Shown: piece by piece, positions 1-10,324 of the stretch
Numbering within the stretch: position 1 is the stretch's first letter
Layout of the letters: every line of letters begins with the position of its first letter
Source of the DNA: Curtobacterium sp. MCBA15_008
GTDB lineage: Bacteria > Actinomycetota > Actinomycetes > Actinomycetales > Microbacteriaceae
Assembly (NCBI RefSeq): GCF_001865065.1
Contig: NZ_MJGN01000012.1
Location: forward strand, 152,280-216,279
Direction of reading: 5' to 3'
Length of the DNA stretch: 64,000 bases
Notes under the pieces: generated by a model
Seen by the model: only the letters and a program-made list of their open reading frames with translations
Told to the model about the DNA's origin: nothing
The model's database searches: none
Translations under genes and position numbers: made by a program

Positions 1-199
1 CCGGCGGCGGCGACTGGCGCGTGCGGCCCTTCGCGTCGAGGAGACGCTGGACAGCAGCCGCGCTGAAGGCGTCGGCGGCCACGCCGTAGACGGTGTCGGT
101 GGGGACGACGACGAGTTCTCCGCGCCCGAGCGCGGCACGTGCGAGCCGCATCCCGGTCAGGAGCCCGTCGGAGTCGGTGCAGTCGTATCGGGATGCCAT
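1..199 (-). CDS. L-threonylcarbamoyladenylate synthase (Sua5/YrdC), N-terminal part
   Basis: Read leftward from the ATG at 197-199, this opens a protein beginning MASRYDCTDSDG and continuing with LVVVPTDTVYGVAADAFS and then a DAKGR segment. PTDTVYG(L/V) followed by a K-R pair is the signature of the YrdC/Sua5 fold, which makes threonylcarbamoyl-AMP from threonine, bicarbonate and ATP for tRNA t6A37 modification. Only about 66 residues are inside the window; the rest lies to the left. In many actinobacteria sua5 directly follows prmC; here a HAD gene on the other strand separates them. Identification is firm for the family. The choice between a Sua5-length and a YrdC-only protein cannot be made from the fragment. 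Confidence 0.85.
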   Translation of the reverse strand, partial: MASRYDCTDSDGLLTGMRLARAALGRGELVVVPTDTVYGVAADAFSAAAVQRLLDAKGRTRQSPPP

Positions 200-236
200 G
201 ACTCGACGATGATAGTGCGACACAATGGAGGACATC

Positions 237-890
237 GTGAACGAGACCTCCGCGCCCCCGCTCCTGTTCCTCTTCGACATGGACGACGTCCTGGTCCGGT
301 ACGACTGGAAGGTGCGGATGGCCGCGCTCTCCGAGTTCACCGGACACGAGTTCCAGGAGCTCCGGCGACGCTGGTGGGACTGCGGCAACGAGCAGCGCGC
401 CGAGGCCGGTGGGTTCGCGGACGGCGACGAGTACCTCGCCGCGTTCGAGCGGGCGATGGGCTGCGACGTGCCCGAGGCCGAGTGGGCGCGGATCCGTGGC
501 TCGGCAATGACCGAGCTGCCCGAGCGGATCGAGGCGGTCCGGATCGCGAGCGAGCACGGCCGCGTCGGGCTCCTCACGAACAACGGTCCGCTCGCCGGCC
601 GCTGGATCCACCGCTGGGCACCGTCGCTCCCGCCCCTGTTCGGCGAGCACCTCGACACGTCGAGCAACTTCGGCGCCCGGAAGCCCGAGCCCGAGGTCTT
701 CCGTCGCGCCCTCGCGCACCACGGCGTCCCCGCCGAGCGCACGTTCTTCGCCGACGACATGCCCGAGAACATCGCGGGCGCGCGGAGCGTCGGCATCCAC
801 GCCGTGCTCGTCGAGCGCGACACCGACCTCCGCGACGAGGTGCGCGCGTTCGTCGCGGCGCAGGAACGCGCTGCGGCCCCCGTCGCGTAG
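237..890 (+). CDS. HAD-superfamily hydrolase
   Basis: A 217-residue haloacid-dehalogenase-type phosphatase. All four HAD motifs are visible: DxD in FDMDDVLV (about D14/D16), LLTNN (T114), the lysine of RKPEPEVF (K149) and the acidic pair in FADDMPENI (D173/D174). The cap is helical and inserted between motifs I and II, as in subclass I enzymes. I prefer the GTG at 237 to the ATG at 225, because GGAGG at 227-231 would be its ribosome-binding site and lies inside the longer version. The gene is divergent from sua5 and convergent with prmC, so it interrupts an otherwise conserved gene order. The substrate cannot be told from sequence; small sugar phosphates or nucleotides are typical for this class. 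Confidence 0.85.
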   Translation: MNETSAPPLLFLFDMDDVLVRYDWKVRMAALSEFTGHEFQELRRRWWDCGNEQRAEAGGFADGDEYLAAFERAMGCDVPEAEWARIRGSAMTELPERIEAVRIASEHGRVGLLTNNGPLAGRWIHRWAPSLPPLFGEHLDTSSNFGARKPEPEVFRRALAHHGVPAERTFFADDMPENIAGARSVGIHAVLVERDTDLRDEVRAFVAAQERAAAPVA

Positions 891-901
891 ACGACCCGAC
901 G

Positions 902-914
902 GCCTGGAGGCGCG
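902..914 (+). repeat. Intergenic copy of the GCCTGGAGGC element
   Basis: GCCTGGAGGCGCG sits in the 36-base gap between the convergent ends of the HAD gene and prmC. It is one of at least 12 exact copies of the decamer (either orientation) in this window. Confidence 0.7.
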
Positions 915-926
915 GCTCGGCTCCGC

Positions 927-1799
927 CTAGCGCGTCGCGGTGGTCGTGCGGTCGCGTCCGGTCAGGTCGACGTGCGTCTCCGGGGTGCGGAACCCCCGGC
1001 GCGCGAGCACGGCACGGACGCCGGCGCCCTGCTGCTCGGCGTGCTCGATGACGAGGACTCCCCCGGGCACGAGCAACCGCCACGCGGTCTCGGCCAGGGC
1101 ACGGACGGCGTCGAGACCGTCCGGCCCGCCGTAGAGCGCCATCGCCGGGTCGTGGTCACGGACCTCGGGATCGATCGGCACCGCGTCGTCGGGCACGTAC
1201 GGCGGGTTCGAGACCACGACGGACACGCTGCCGTCGAGCTCGGGCAGCGCGTCGCCCAGGTCGCCCTCGACGAGGCGGACCGTCCCACCGTGGGCGTCGA
1301 CGTTCCGACGGGTCCAGGGCAGGGCCTCGGGCGACCGCTCCACGGCGTACACGACGGCGTTCGGCACCTCGGTGTCCATGGCGATCGCGATGGCACCGCT
1401 GCCGGACCCCAGGTCGACGGCGACCGGTTCGGCCACCGCGACCGAGCGGAGCGCGTCGATGCCGAACTGCACGACGCCCTCGGTCTCGGGCCGCGGGACG
1501 AACACCCCGGGCCCGACCGCGAGGGTCAGCATCCGGAAGTGGGCCTCGCCGGTGATGTGCTGCAGCGGCTCACGCGTGGCACGTCGGGCGACGGCGTGCC
1601 GGAAGCGCTCGACGTGCTCGGCGGCGATCGCGCCGCCGGTGAGCGCCCGGGCCTGCACGGCGCCGCGCGACGTGTCCGTCGCCCAGGCGAGCAGGAGCTC
1701 GGCGTCCACCTGTGGCGTCGGCACGCCGGATGCACCGAGCGCCGCGGTCGCCTCCCTGAGGAGGCGATCCGCGGCGAACGTGGGATCACTGTCGGACAG
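927..1799 (-). CDS. prmC: Peptide chain release factor N5-glutamine methyltransferase
   Basis: PrmC methylates the glutamine of the GGQ motif in release factors using SAM; its substrate RF1 is encoded immediately upstream. The SAM-binding segment VDLGSGSGAIAIA and the catalytic NPPY (near residue 198) are present, and the C-terminus is the usual LVPGGVLVIEH core. The first in-frame GTG is at 1724, but it would cut into the conserved N-terminal helix bundle. The preceding 25 codons read like a normal PrmC N-terminus (LLREATAALGASGVPTPQ) and contain no ATG, GTG or TTG. A CTG at 1797-1799 lies 8 bases behind GGAGG (1808-1812), so I propose CTG initiation. The gap to prfA is 17 bases, within the hom-thr-rho-prfA transcription unit. 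Confidence 0.88.
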   Translation of the reverse strand: MSDSDPTFAADRLLREATAALGASGVPTPQVDAELLLAWATDTSRGAVQARALTGGAIAAEHVERFRHAVARRATREPLQHITGEAHFRMLTLAVGPGVFVPRPETEGVVQFGIDALRSVAVAEPVAVDLGSGSGAIAIAMDTEVPNAVVYAVERSPEALPWTRRNVDAHGGTVRLVEGDLGDALPELDGSVSVVVSNPPYVPDDAVPIDPEVRDHDPAMALYGGPDGLDAVRALAETAWRLLVPGGVLVIEHAEQQGAGVRAVLARRGFRTPETHVDLTGRDRTTTATR

Positions 1800-1816
1800 G
1801 AGCCGTGCCTCCAGGC

Positions 1817-2899
1817 CTAGGCGTCCTGGTCGCCGATGGCGGCCAGACGTGCCTCTTCGTCCGCCTGGATGGCGGACTGGACGACGGGCTCGAGCGCACC
1901 GTTCATGACGCGGTCGAGGTCGTACGCCTTGTACCCGGTGCGGTGGTCCGCGATGCGGTTCTCCGGGAAGTTGTACGTGCGGATGCGCTCCGAACGGTCC
2001 ATCCCGCGGATCTGCGACTTGCGCGCGTCCGAGGCGATCGCGTCGAGCTCCTCCTGCTGGCGCGCGAGGATGCGCGCACGTAGGACGCGCATGCCGGCCT
2101 CGCGGTTCTGCAGCTGGGACTTCTCGTTCTGCATCGCGACCGTGATGCCCGTGGGCAGGTGCGTGATGCGGACCGCGGAGTCCGTCGTGTTGACGGACTG
2201 CCCGCCGGGGCCGGAGGACCGGTAGACGTCGATCTTCAGGTCGTTCTGGTTGATCTGGACCTCTTCGGGCTCGTCCACCTCGGGGAACACCAGCACGCCG
2301 GTGGTCGAGGTGTGGATGCGCCCCTGCGACTCGGTCTGCGGCACACGCTGGACACGGTGCACACCGCCCTCGTACTTCAGGTGCGCCCAGACGCCCTGGG
2401 ACGGGTCGGTCGTGTTCGACTTGATCGCGACCTGCACGTCCTTGTAGCCACCGAGGTCGGACTCGGTGCGCTCGAGCATCTCGATCTTCCAGCCCTTGGA
2501 CTCGGCGTAGTGCGAGTACATGCGCAGGAGGTCGGCCGCGAAGAGCGCCGACTCCTCGCCGCCCTCACCGCCCTTGATCTCCATGATCACGTCGCGCCCG
2601 TCGTCGGGGTCGCGCGGGATGAGCAGCCGGCGGAGACGCTCCTGGCGCTCCGACAGCTGCTCCTCGAGCGCCGGGACCTCGTCCGCGAACGCCTCGTCCT
2701 CACGGGCGAGCTCCTGGGCGGCGGCGAGGTCGTCCCCCGCCGCCTTCCAGGACTCGTACGCGGACTTGATCTGGTTGAGCTCGGCGTACCGCCGGTTCAC
2801 CTTCTTCGCCCGGGCCGCATCGGCGTGGAGCGCGGGGTCCGACAGCTGCTGCGTCAGGTCCTCGTGTTCCGCCAGCAGCCCTGCCACCGACTCGAACAC
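1817..2899 (-). CDS. prfA: Peptide chain release factor 1
   Basis: A full-length RF1 of 360 residues that terminates translation at UAA and UAG. The ribosomal catalytic motif is G232-G233-Q234 in [20 protein letters not shown]. The codon-recognition tripeptide is P-Q-T in [14 protein letters not shown], the PxT form that distinguishes RF1 from the SPF of RF2. The start is GTG, with AGGAGT placed inside the end of rho, only three bases from the rho stop codon, so translational coupling with rho is likely. The gene is followed by prmC, whose product modifies Q234. Confidence 0.97.
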   Translation of the reverse strand: MFESVAGLLAEHEDLTQQLSDPALHADAARAKKVNRRYAELNQIKSAYESWKAAGDDLAAAQELAREDEAFADEVPALEEQLSERQERLRRLLIPRDPDDGRDVIMEIKGGEGGEESALFAADLLRMYSHYAESKGWKIEMLERTESDLGGYKDVQVAIKSNTTDPSQGVWAHLKYEGGVHRVQRVPQTESQGRIHTSTTGVLVFPEVDEPEEVQINQNDLKIDVYRSSGPGGQSVNTTDSAVRITHLPTGITVAMQNEKSQLQNREAGMRVLRARILARQQEELDAIASDARKSQIRGMDRSERIRTYNFPENRIADHRTGYKAYDLDRVMNGALEPVVQSAIQADEEARLAAIGDQDA

Positions 2900-2902
2900 G
2901 CG

Positions 2903-5167
2903 TTACTCCTGGTGGCCGTTGTGGTGGCCGCCGGTCGTCGGGACCGACTTCTGCACCTGCACCAGGAACTCGACGTTCGACTGCGTCTCCTTGAGGTTCC
3001 GCAGGACGATCTCGAGGGCCTGCTGCGGGTCGAGCCCGGCGAGGGCTCGGCGCAGACGCCAGGTGATCTTGACCTCGTCGGCGGAGAGCAGCTGCTCCTC
3101 GCGACGGGTGCCGGAGGCGTTGACGTCGACGGCCGGGAAGATCCGCTTGTCGGCCAGGTGACGGTTGAGGCGGAGCTCCATGTTGCCGGTGCCCTTGAAC
3201 TCCTCGAAGATCACCTCGTCCATCTTCGACCCGGTCTCGACGAGCGCCGTCGCGAGGATGGTCAGCGAGCCGCCGTCCTCGATGTTGCGCGCGGCGCCGA
3301 AGAAGCGCTTCGGCGGGTACAGGGCCGCAGAGTCGACACCACCGGACAGCACGCGACCGGAGGCCGGCGTCGCCAGGTTGTAGGCGCGACCCAGGCGGGT
3401 GATCGAGTCGAGGAGCAGGACGACGTCGTGCCCGAGCTCGACCAGGCGCTTCGCACGCTCGATGGCGAGCTCGGCGACGGTCGTGTGGTCCTCTGCCGGC
3501 CGGTCGAAGGTCGAAGCGATGACCTCGCCCTTCACCGAGCGCTGCATGTCGGTGACCTCTTCGGGGCGCTCGTCCACGAGGACGACCATGAGGTGCGCCT
3601 CGGGGTTGTTCTTGGCGACCGCGTTCGCGATGGCCTGGAGCACGACGGTCTTGCCGGCCTTCGGCGGGGACACGATCAGGCCGCGCTGGCCCTTGCCGAT
3701 CGGCGACACGAGGTCGATGATCCGGGTGCTGAGCTTGCCCGGCTCGGTCTCGAGGCGGAGACGCTCGTTCGGGTACAGCGGCGTGAGGTCCTGGAAGTCG
3801 ACGCGCGCGGCGGCTTCTTCTGCGGTCTGCCCGTTCACCGAGTCGACCTTGACGAGCGCGTTGTACTTCTGACGGCTCTGCTGCTCGTTGTCCCGCGGCT
3901 GCTTGATCGAACCGACGACGGCGTCGCCCTTGCGGAGGTGGTACTTCTTCACCTGGCCGAGGGAGACGTAGACGTCGTTCGGCCCCGGCAGGTAGCCGGT
4001 CGTGCGGACGAAGGCGTAGTTGTCGAGGACGTCGAGGATGCCCGCGATCGGGATGAGGACGTCGTCCTCGGTGATCTCCGGCTCGAACTCGTCGTTCTGC
4101 CCGCCACGGCCGCGCTTGCGGTCGCGCTGGCGACGGCTGCGCCCGCTCTCGGCCTCTTCGGCAGCCTGCTGCTGCTTCTGCTGCTGGGTCTGCTTCTGCT
4201 GACCGTTCTGCTGCTTCGGCTCGGACTTGTCGTCCTGCTGGCCGTTCGCCTGCTGGCCCTGCTGCTGGCCCTGCTTCTGCTCGGCCTGCTGCGCCTTGCC
4301 GTTCTGCTGGCCGGCGTTCTGCTGACCGCCGCTCTGCTGCGCGTTCTGCTGGCCGCCGTTCTGCTGACCGTTCTGGTCGCCGCCCTGCTCGCCGTTCTCG
4401 GCGTTCTGGCCACGCCCACGGCCACGACCGCGGCTGCGACGGCCGCGACGCGAACCACCCTCGCCGTTCTGGTCGTTCTGGTCGTTTTGGTCGTTCTGGT
4501 CGTTGTCGTCCGACGCGTCGGTGCCCTGCTCGGCGGACTCGCCCTGAGCCTGCTGGTCACGGCGGTCGCGGCGGTCCTGCTGCGGAGCGGCCTGCTCCTG
4601 CTGCTCAGGCTGCTCCTGCTGCTCGGCGCCCTGGGCACCGCGCTGGCCGCGGCCACGACGCTGGCCACCCGTCTGGGCTGCTTCCTGGGCGTCCTTCTCG
4701 GCGCGGACCTGGTCGAGGCCGGCGAGGAGGTCTTCGGTGCCGGTCTGCGCGTGGTTCGTGTGCTCGGCGGCCGACGTCGGCGCGGCGCTCACGGTGCCGC
4801 CGGACGAGGCACGGCGGGAGCGGCGGGCACGCGACGTCGCGGGCTGCTCCGGCTCGGCCGCGGTCACGGCGTCGTCGGCAGCGGTTGCAGCCGGCGCCTC
4901 GGCGGGCTCGGGGAGCGTCGGCTGCTCGGTGGGCGCCGCAGCGGTCGGGGCCGCGGCGGTCGGCGCTGCAGCAGTCGCTGCGGCGTCGGCGGGCGCCCCG
5001 TCGTCCGTCGCCGGACGCTTGTCCTCGATGGAGGCGATCAGGTCGCCCTTGCGGAGCTTGGAGAGCCCGGTGATGCCGAGCGAGGAGGCGATGCGCTGGA
5101 GTTCCGGGAGACGGAGGGCGCGCAGGTCGCTGGGGATCTCCACCTGGGTGGAGTCGTTGTTGGTCAA
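2903..5167 (-). CDS. rho: Transcription termination factor Rho with large disordered insert
   Basis: An RNA-dependent ATPase/helicase that ends transcription at factor-dependent terminators. At 754 residues it is far longer than the roughly 420 of E. coli. The N-terminal helix domain ([20 protein letters not shown]) is followed by about 300 residues made largely of Q, N, G, E, A and R, including QNDQND and RGRGRGRG runs. After that come the RNA-binding OB fold ([19 protein letters not shown]) and the hexameric ATPase, with Walker A PPKAGKT (K506) and Walker [17 protein letters not shown]. Such inserts are known from actinobacterial Rho proteins and are thought to help RNA binding or phase separation. 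The start is TTG at 5165-5167, preceded by an AAGGAAA ribosome-binding site. About 200 bases of untranslated leader separate it from thrB. Confidence 0.97.
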   Translation of the reverse strand: MTNNDSTQVEIPSDLRALRLPELQRIASSLGITGLSKLRKGDLIASIEDKRPATDDGAPADAAATAAAPTAAAPTAAAPTEQPTLPEPAEAPAATAADDAVTAAEPEQPATSRARRSRRASSGGTVSAAPTSAAEHTNHAQTGTEDLLAGLDQVRAEKDAQEAAQTGGQRRGRGQRGAQGAEQQEQPEQQEQAAPQQDRRDRRDQQAQGESAEQGTDASDDNDQNDQNDQNDQNGEGGSRRGRRSRGRGRGRGQNAENGEQGGDQNGQQNGGQQNAQQSGGQQNAGQQNGKAQQAEQKQGQQQGQQANGQQDDKSEPKQQNGQQKQTQQQKQQQAAEEAESGRSRRQRDRKRGRGGQNDEFEPEITEDDVLIPIAGILDVLDNYAFVRTTGYLPGPNDVYVSLGQVKKYHLRKGDAVVGSIKQPRDNEQQSRQKYNALVKVDSVNGQTAEEAAARVDFQDLTPLYPNERLRLETEPGKLSTRIIDLVSPIGKGQRGLIVSPPKAGKTVVLQAIANAVAKNNPEAHLMVVLVDERPEEVTDMQRSVKGEVIASTFDRPAEDHTTVAELAIERAKRLVELGHDVVLLLDSITRLGRAYNLATPASGRVLSGGVDSAALYPPKRFFGAARNIEDGGSLTILATALVETGSKMDEVIFEEFKGTGNMELRLNRHLADKRIFPAVDVNASGTRREEQLLSADEVKITWRLRRALAGLDPQQALEIVLRNLKETQSNVEFLVQVQKSVPTTGGHHNGHQE

Positions 5168-5364
5168 GATCGGTGTTTCCTTTCGAACCGCAGAACGCGG
5201 AGAGTTTCCACCGTCCCGGATGCACGGGTATGCATCGACCGTCGTTCAGACGACGGACCGGGATTCGGTGATCAGAAAGAGATGTGCCCCCGCGCACCGG
5301 ACCCGACGTGGCGAGAACTGGTCCTCGTGGCGAGGAGGGATCCTGTTGCCGACGTGGGTTCTGC

Positions 5365-6411
5365 CTACGCGAGTTCGGCTTCGAGCGCCGAGTGCGGCAC
5401 CACTGTAGCACCACCCAGATCGACGGCCAGCATGAGCGGCCGCCAGTCGGAGACCCCGTGCCGCGCGACCAGCTCCGCCGCGGTCAGGCGCTGCGCGGGG
5501 TCGCTCCCGAGGACCAGCAGGCTCGGTCCGGCGCCGGACACCACGGCGGCGAGCCCCTCCTGCCGGAGCAACCCGATGAGCGCGTCCGTCTCCGGCATCG
5601 CGCTCGCCCGGTACGCCTGGTGCAGGCGGTCCTCGGTCGCGGCGAGCAGGAGCTCCGGGCTCTGGATGAGCGCCGCGACGAGCAGGGCCGAGCGCGACAC
5701 GTTGAACGCGGCGTCGGCGTGCGGGACGCTCGCCGGCTGCAGGGACCGCGCGAGCTTCGTGGAGAGTGTCGACGTCGGCACGAACACGACCGGCGAGACA
5801 CCGCGGTGCACCAGGAGCCGCTTGTACGCGGGCCCCTCGGCGGTCATCCACGCGATGGTCAGTCCGCCGAACAGCGCGGGCGCCACGTTGTCCGGGTGCC
5901 CCTCCATCTCGGTCGCGAGGGTCAGGAGGGTCGAGGCGTCGAGGTCGACGACGCCCTCGAGCAGCCCACGGGCGGCCATCAAGCCGGCGACGATCGCGGC
6001 GGCGGACGACCCCATCCCGCGGCCGTGCGGGATGGCGTTCACGGCGTGCAGCTCCAGACCGGGCTGCGCGACACCGGCGTGCTCGAGTCCGCGGCGGACC
6101 GCGCGGACGACCAGGTTGGTGTCGTCGGTCGCGACCTCACCCGCACCGACGCCGTCGACCGTGACGGTCGCGCCGGGCTCCGGGCGGACGCGGACGACGA
6201 CCTCGTCGTAGAGCGAGAGGGCGAGGCCGAGCGAGTCGAAGCCCGGCCCGAGGTTCGCGGAGGTGGCCGGCACACGCACGCGCACCGCCCGACCGGCCGG
6301 CAGCACGCGCACCGCGCGCCCGGCCGGCACCGCGCGGACCGCCCGTCCGGCCGGTACAGCGTCGTGGGCGGTCAGGCCCGCCCCCGGTCCGGACGAACGG
6401 TCGTGGCTCAC
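5365..6411 (-). CDS. thrB: Homoserine kinase with repeated N-terminal extension
   Basis: A GHMP-family kinase that phosphorylates homoserine, the step before threonine synthase. The family core starts at [20 protein letters not shown], and the phosphate-binding loop is [13 protein letters not shown]. The GTG at 6409-6411 overlaps the thrC stop codon by four bases (GTGA), so the pair is probably coupled. Between this start and the conserved core are about 44 extra residues, of which 18-44 are three copies of a nine-residue unit of the form (A/V)(V/L)PAGRAVR that resembles the beginning of the core itself. A later GTG inside the repeats could be the true start. The protein is otherwise of normal length and has no lesion. 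Confidence 0.95.
   Translation of the reverse strand: MSHDRSSGPGAGLTAHDAVPAGRAVRAVPAGRAVRVLPAGRAVRVRVPATSANLGPGFDSLGLALSLYDEVVVRVRPEPGATVTVDGVGAGEVATDDTNLVVRAVRRGLEHAGVAQPGLELHAVNAIPHGRGMGSSAAAIVAGLMAARGLLEGVVDLDASTLLTLATEMEGHPDNVAPALFGGLTIAWMTAEGPAYKRLLVHRGVSPVVFVPTSTLSTKLARSLQPASVPHADAAFNVSRSALLVAALIQSPELLLAATEDRLHQAYRASAMPETDALIGLLRQEGLAAVVSGAGPSLLVLGSDPAQRLTAAELVARHGVSDWRPLMLAVDLGGATVVPHSALEAELA
6280..6360 (-). repeat. Three 27-bp tandem repeats in the 5' end of thrB
   Basis: Three consecutive 27-base units encode [18 protein letters not shown] and VLPAGRAVR and run directly into the native VRVPATS of ThrB. The array is in frame, so gain or loss of a unit would not disrupt the gene. Confidence 0.85.
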
Positions 6412-7487
6412 CGGGCTGCGACCAGTCCGAGGACGTCCGCGATCGACGCCGTGTCGACCGGCACGCTCGTCGGGGTGACCTCGCCGCCGTCCTGCGTGCG
6501 GAGCGCCCACTGCGGGTCCTTCAGGCCGTGGCCGGTGACCGTGATGACGACCCTCGCACCCTTCGGCACGACCCCGGCGTCGGCACGCTCGAGGAGTCCG
6601 GCCACGCCGATGGCGGAGGCGGGCTCGACGAAGACGCCGACCTCGGCGGAGAGGATGTGGTGCGCGGCGAGGATCGCCTCGTCCGAGATGGCGCCGAAGT
6701 AGCCGTCGGTCTCGTCACGGGCCTCGAGCGCGAACTGCCACGACGCGGGGTTGCCGATACGGATCGCCGAGGCGATCGTGTCGGGGTGCTTGACGACCTC
6801 GCCACGGACGATCGGGGCCGAACCGGCGGCCTGGAAGCCGAACATGCGCGGGAGTTTCGTGGTGCGGCCTGCGGCGACGTCCTCGCGGTAGCCGCGGGAG
6901 TACGCCGTGTAGTTGCCGGCGTTGCCGACGGGCAGGAAGTGGAAGTCCGGTGCGTCGCCGAGCACGTCGACGACCTCGAACGCGGCGGTCTTCTGCCCCT
7001 CGATGCGGTCGTTGTTGACGGAGTTGACCAGGTGCACCGGGTAGTTCGCGGCGAGGTCGCGCGCGATGTCGAGGCAGTCGTCGAAGTTGCCCTGCACCTG
7101 CAGCAGCTGGGCGTCGTGGGCGACGGCCTGGCTGAGCTTGCCCATCGCGATCTTGCCCTCGGGCACGAGCACCGCGGCGGTGATGCCGGCGTGGGTCGCG
7201 TAGGCGGCGGCCGACGCACTGGTGTTGCCCGTCGACGCGCAGATGACGGCCTTCGCGCCGTGTTCGACGGCCTTCGAGATCGCCATCGTCATGCCGCGGT
7301 CCTTGAAGGAGCCCGTCGGGTTCATGCCCTCGAACTTGACGTAGACCTCGGCGCCGGTGCGCTCGGACAGCCGCCGCGCGGGGATGAGCGGGGTCCCGCC
7401 CTCACCGAGCGTGACGACGGGCGTCGCCTCGGTCACGTCGAGTCGGTCGGCGTACTCGCGCAGGACTCCCTGCCACTGGTGGGCCAT
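6408..7487 (-). CDS. thrC: Threonine synthase
   Basis: A PLP-dependent fold-II enzyme of 359 residues that converts O-phosphohomoserine to threonine. The cofactor lysine is K62 in [11 protein letters not shown], the phosphate-binding loop is [14 protein letters not shown], and GNAGNYTAY is the second glycine-rich segment. Its length matches the short class of bacterial threonine synthases rather than the long yeast/E. coli class. A good ribosome-binding site (AAGGAGA) lies just before the ATG. It stands 52 bases behind hom and overlaps thrB by four bases, giving the threonine branch as one transcription unit. Confidence 0.96.
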   Translation of the reverse strand: MAHQWQGVLREYADRLDVTEATPVVTLGEGGTPLIPARRLSERTGAEVYVKFEGMNPTGSFKDRGMTMAISKAVEHGAKAVICASTGNTSASAAAYATHAGITAAVLVPEGKIAMGKLSQAVAHDAQLLQVQGNFDDCLDIARDLAANYPVHLVNSVNNDRIEGQKTAAFEVVDVLGDAPDFHFLPVGNAGNYTAYSRGYREDVAAGRTTKLPRMFGFQAAGSAPIVRGEVVKHPDTIASAIRIGNPASWQFALEARDETDGYFGAISDEAILAAHHILSAEVGVFVEPASAIGVAGLLERADAGVVPKGARVVITVTGHGLKDPQWALRTQDGGEVTPTSVPVDTASIADVLGLVAAR

Positions 7488-7539
7488 GAGGCTCTCCTTG
7501 TTCGGTGTTGCAGTCGGGGGTGGGTCGGGGACCGGACGG

Positions 7540-8847
7540 TCAGGCGCCGACGACGCGGAGCACGCTCGTGATCTCCACGACGACGTCCTCGTTGCGGAGC
7601 GCCACCACGGTGTTCGCCAGGTCGGACTCGCGGGCGAGGTGCGTGCCGATCACGAGCGTCGCCGTGGCGTCCGCTCCGGAGGCGACGGTCTGCTCGACGG
7701 TCTCGACGCTGACGCCGTGCTTCGCGAGCACGCCGGCGACGGTGGAGAGCACCCCGGGGGCGTCCGCGACGTGCAGCGTGATCTGGTACCGGGTGCGGAC
7801 CGTGCCGATCGGGAAGACGGGCAGCGCGCCCTGCGTCGACTCGGCGACACCGGGGCCGCCGATGACGTGGCGACGGGCGGCCGACACCAGGTCGCCGAGG
7901 ACGGCCGAGGCGGTCTCGACACCGCCGGCACCGGCGCCGTAGAACATCAGGTCGCCCGCGGCCTCGGCCTCGACGAACACGGCGTTCTTCGCGCCGTGGA
8001 CGCTGGCCAGGGGGTGCGACTCGGGCACGAGGGCCGGGTACACGCGGGCGCTGACACCCTCGGTGCCGTCCTCGTCGGTGAGCCGCTCGGCGGTCGCCAG
8101 GATCTTCACGACGTACCCGGCCTTGCGTGCGGCCCGGACCTGCTCGATCGTCACCGAGGTGATGCCCTCGCGGTGGACGGCGGCGAGCGGCACGGAGGTG
8201 TGGAACGCGAGCGAGGCCAGGATCGCGGCCTTCTGCGCGGCGTCGTATCCCTCGACGTCGGCGGTCGGGTCGGCTTCGGCGTACCCGAGCTCCGTCGCGG
8301 TCGCGAGGGCGTCCTCGAAGGTCGCGCCCTCCCGGTCCATCAGGTCGAGGATGAAGTTCGTGGTGCCGTTGACGATGCCCATGATGCGCACGATGCGGTC
8401 GCCCGCGAGCGAGTCGTGCAGCGGGCGGATGATCGGGATCGCCCCGGCGACGGCCGCCTCGTAGTAGAGCTGGGCGCCGACCTGCTCCGCCGCGGCGAAG
8501 AGCTCCGGTCCGTGCGTCGCGAGGAGCGCCTTGTTGCCGGTCACGACGTCCGCGCCGGACTGCAGCGCCTGCAGCACGAGCGTGCGTGCGGGCTCGATGC
8601 CGCCGATCAGCTCGACGACGATGTCCGCGCCGAGGATCAGGGATTCCGCGTCCGTCGTGAAGAGCTCCGCCGGCAGGTCGACGTCGCGCTTGGCGTCGAG
8701 GTCGCGGACGGCGATCCCCACGAGCTCGAGGCCGGCACCGGCGCGCGAGGCCAGCTCGTCACCGTGCTCGAGGAGCAGCCGCGCGACCTGGGAACCGACC
8801 GAGCCGGCTCCGAGCAGCGCGACGCGGACGTTGCGGTATTCGATCAT
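7540..8847 (-). CDS. hom: Homoserine dehydrogenase with C-terminal ACT domain
   Basis: This enzyme reduces aspartate semialdehyde to homoserine, the branch point to threonine, methionine and isoleucine. The Rossmann motif is [14 protein letters not shown] at the N-terminus, followed by the NKALLA segment. The catalytic domain contains [20 protein letters not shown], and the C-terminal part ([20 protein letters not shown]) is an ACT domain, the site of threonine feedback in the family. The protein is 435 residues long, the usual length of the monofunctional enzyme. lysA lies 45 bases upstream and thrC 52 bases downstream. Confidence 0.97.
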   Translation of the reverse strand: MIEYRNVRVALLGAGSVGSQVARLLLEHGDELASRAGAGLELVGIAVRDLDAKRDVDLPAELFTTDAESLILGADIVVELIGGIEPARTLVLQALQSGADVVTGNKALLATHGPELFAAAEQVGAQLYYEAAVAGAIPIIRPLHDSLAGDRIVRIMGIVNGTTNFILDLMDREGATFEDALATATELGYAEADPTADVEGYDAAQKAAILASLAFHTSVPLAAVHREGITSVTIEQVRAARKAGYVVKILATAERLTDEDGTEGVSARVYPALVPESHPLASVHGAKNAVFVEAEAAGDLMFYGAGAGGVETASAVLGDLVSAARRHVIGGPGVAESTQGALPVFPIGTVRTRYQITLHVADAPGVLSTVAGVLAKHGVSVETVEQTVASGADATATLVIGTHLARESDLANTVVALRNEDVVVEITSVLRVVGA

Positions 8848-8892
8848 CTGGTGCGGGTCCTGTTCGTGGGGATCGGGTCGTGGCCGCGGGCG

Positions 8893-10296
8893 TCAGGCCC
8901 CGGGCACGACCCCGGTGTCGCGGGCGAGGAGGTCGTCGATCGACTCGCCCCGGACGAGGATACGGGCTGCACCGTCGGCGACGGCGACGACGGGCGGGCG
9001 GCCCACGTGGTTGTAGTTGCTCGCGAGGCTCCAGCAGTAGGCGCCCGTCGCGGCCACGGCGAGCAGGTCGCCGCGGTGCACGTCGCCGGGCAGGTACTCG
9101 TCGTTCACCACGATGTCGCCGCTCTCGCAGTGCTTCCCGACGACGCGGGTGAGCACGGCCGGGGCGTCCGAGGTGCGGGCGAGCCGTGCGGTGTAGTCGG
9201 CGCCGTACAGGGCCGGGCGGACGTTGTCGCTCATCCCGCCGTCGACCGAGACGTACGTGCGGGTGGCGGACTCGTGCTCCGGGGACTCCAGCGTCACGGG
9301 CTTGATCGTGCCGACCCGGTAGAGCGTGATCCCGGGGGGACCGACGATGTACCGCCCCGGCTCCACCGCGACCTCGGGGACCGGGATGCCCCGCTCGGCG
9401 CAGGCATCGGCCACGATGGTCGCGAGCGCCTCGGCGACGTCCTCCGGCGCGAAGGCGGAGTCGGCCTCGGTGTAGTCGATGCCCCAGCCGCCGCCGAGGT
9501 TGAGCTCCGGCACCGGCCCGGACGCCACGAGGGTCGCGTGCACGTCCATCAGGCGTCGTGCTGCTTCACGGAAGCCGGACTCGTCGAAGATCTGCGAGCC
9601 GATGTGGGAGTGCAGCCCGACGAACGCCAGGGACGGCTGGGCCCGGACCTCGGCCGCGGCGTCGACCGCCTCGGACAGCGGGATGCCGAACTTCTGGTCC
9701 TCACGCGCGGTGGCGAGGTAGTCGTGCGTCGAGGCGTGGACCCCGCTGTTGATCCGGATCCGCACGCGCTGCACGACCCTGGCGGCGGCCGCGGCACGCG
9801 CGACGCGCTGGATCTCCTCGTGGCTGTCCAGGACGATCGTGCCGAGGCCGACCTCGACCGCGCGGGCGATCTCGGCGTCGGACTTGTCGTTGCCGTGGAA
9901 GCCCAGCATCGCCGGGTCCGCTCCCCCGGCCAGCGCCACCTCGAGTTCACCGGCGGTGCAGACGTCGAGTCGGAGGTCGGCGTCGGTCATCCACCGGGCG
10001 ACGTGCGTCGTCAGGAAGGCCTTGGCGGCGTAGTAGACGTGCGCTCGGGTGCCGATGCGCTCGAACGCCTCGGTGAAGGCGTTGCGGACACGGACCGCCC
10101 GCGACTGCACGTCACGTTCGTCCACCACGTAGAGGGGCGACCCGTACTGCGCCACCAGGTCGGACGCGGTCAGCCCGCCGACGGCGAGCTCGCCGTCGTC
10201 GGTGCGCGTCGCGGACGCGGGCCAGATGCGCGCCTCGAGCGCGGACGGGTCCGTCGGGAACCGCAGTCGCTGCGGGGCAAGGGGGTTCTCGCTCAC
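8893..10296 (-). CDS. lysA: Diaminopimelate decarboxylase
   Basis: Catalyses the last step of lysine synthesis, decarboxylating meso-diaminopimelate. This is a PLP fold-III enzyme of 467 residues with the cofactor lysine K92 in VYYAAKAFLT, the conserved HSHIGSQI segment, the glycine-rich LNLGGGWGID, and the dimer-interface cysteine of GKHCESGD. Translation starts at GTG. It is followed closely by hom, and argS lies upstream beyond a DUF2993 gene, the classical actinobacterial order with one insertion. Its product, lysine, is also the predicted monomer of the synthetase at 19.7-23.6 kb, although the two loci are not linked by any visible regulation. Confidence 0.97.
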   Translation of the reverse strand: MSENPLAPQRLRFPTDPSALEARIWPASATRTDDGELAVGGLTASDLVAQYGSPLYVVDERDVQSRAVRVRNAFTEAFERIGTRAHVYYAAKAFLTTHVARWMTDADLRLDVCTAGELEVALAGGADPAMLGFHGNDKSDAEIARAVEVGLGTIVLDSHEEIQRVARAAAAARVVQRVRIRINSGVHASTHDYLATAREDQKFGIPLSEAVDAAAEVRAQPSLAFVGLHSHIGSQIFDESGFREAARRLMDVHATLVASGPVPELNLGGGWGIDYTEADSAFAPEDVAEALATIVADACAERGIPVPEVAVEPGRYIVGPPGITLYRVGTIKPVTLESPEHESATRTYVSVDGGMSDNVRPALYGADYTARLARTSDAPAVLTRVVGKHCESGDIVVNDEYLPGDVHRGDLLAVAATGAYCWSLASNYNHVGRPPVVAVADGAARILVRGESIDDLLARDTGVVPGA

Positions 10297-10324
10297 GGGA
10301 CCCGATCCTACCGAGCCGAGCCGT

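Noticed and set aside
2159..6211. A very long open frame on the plus strand opposite rho, prfA and thrB
   Set aside because: Its translation is a Leu/Arg/Val-rich low-complexity shadow of the rho insert, with no start signal or recognisable domain; antisense frames are long in DNA of this GC content.
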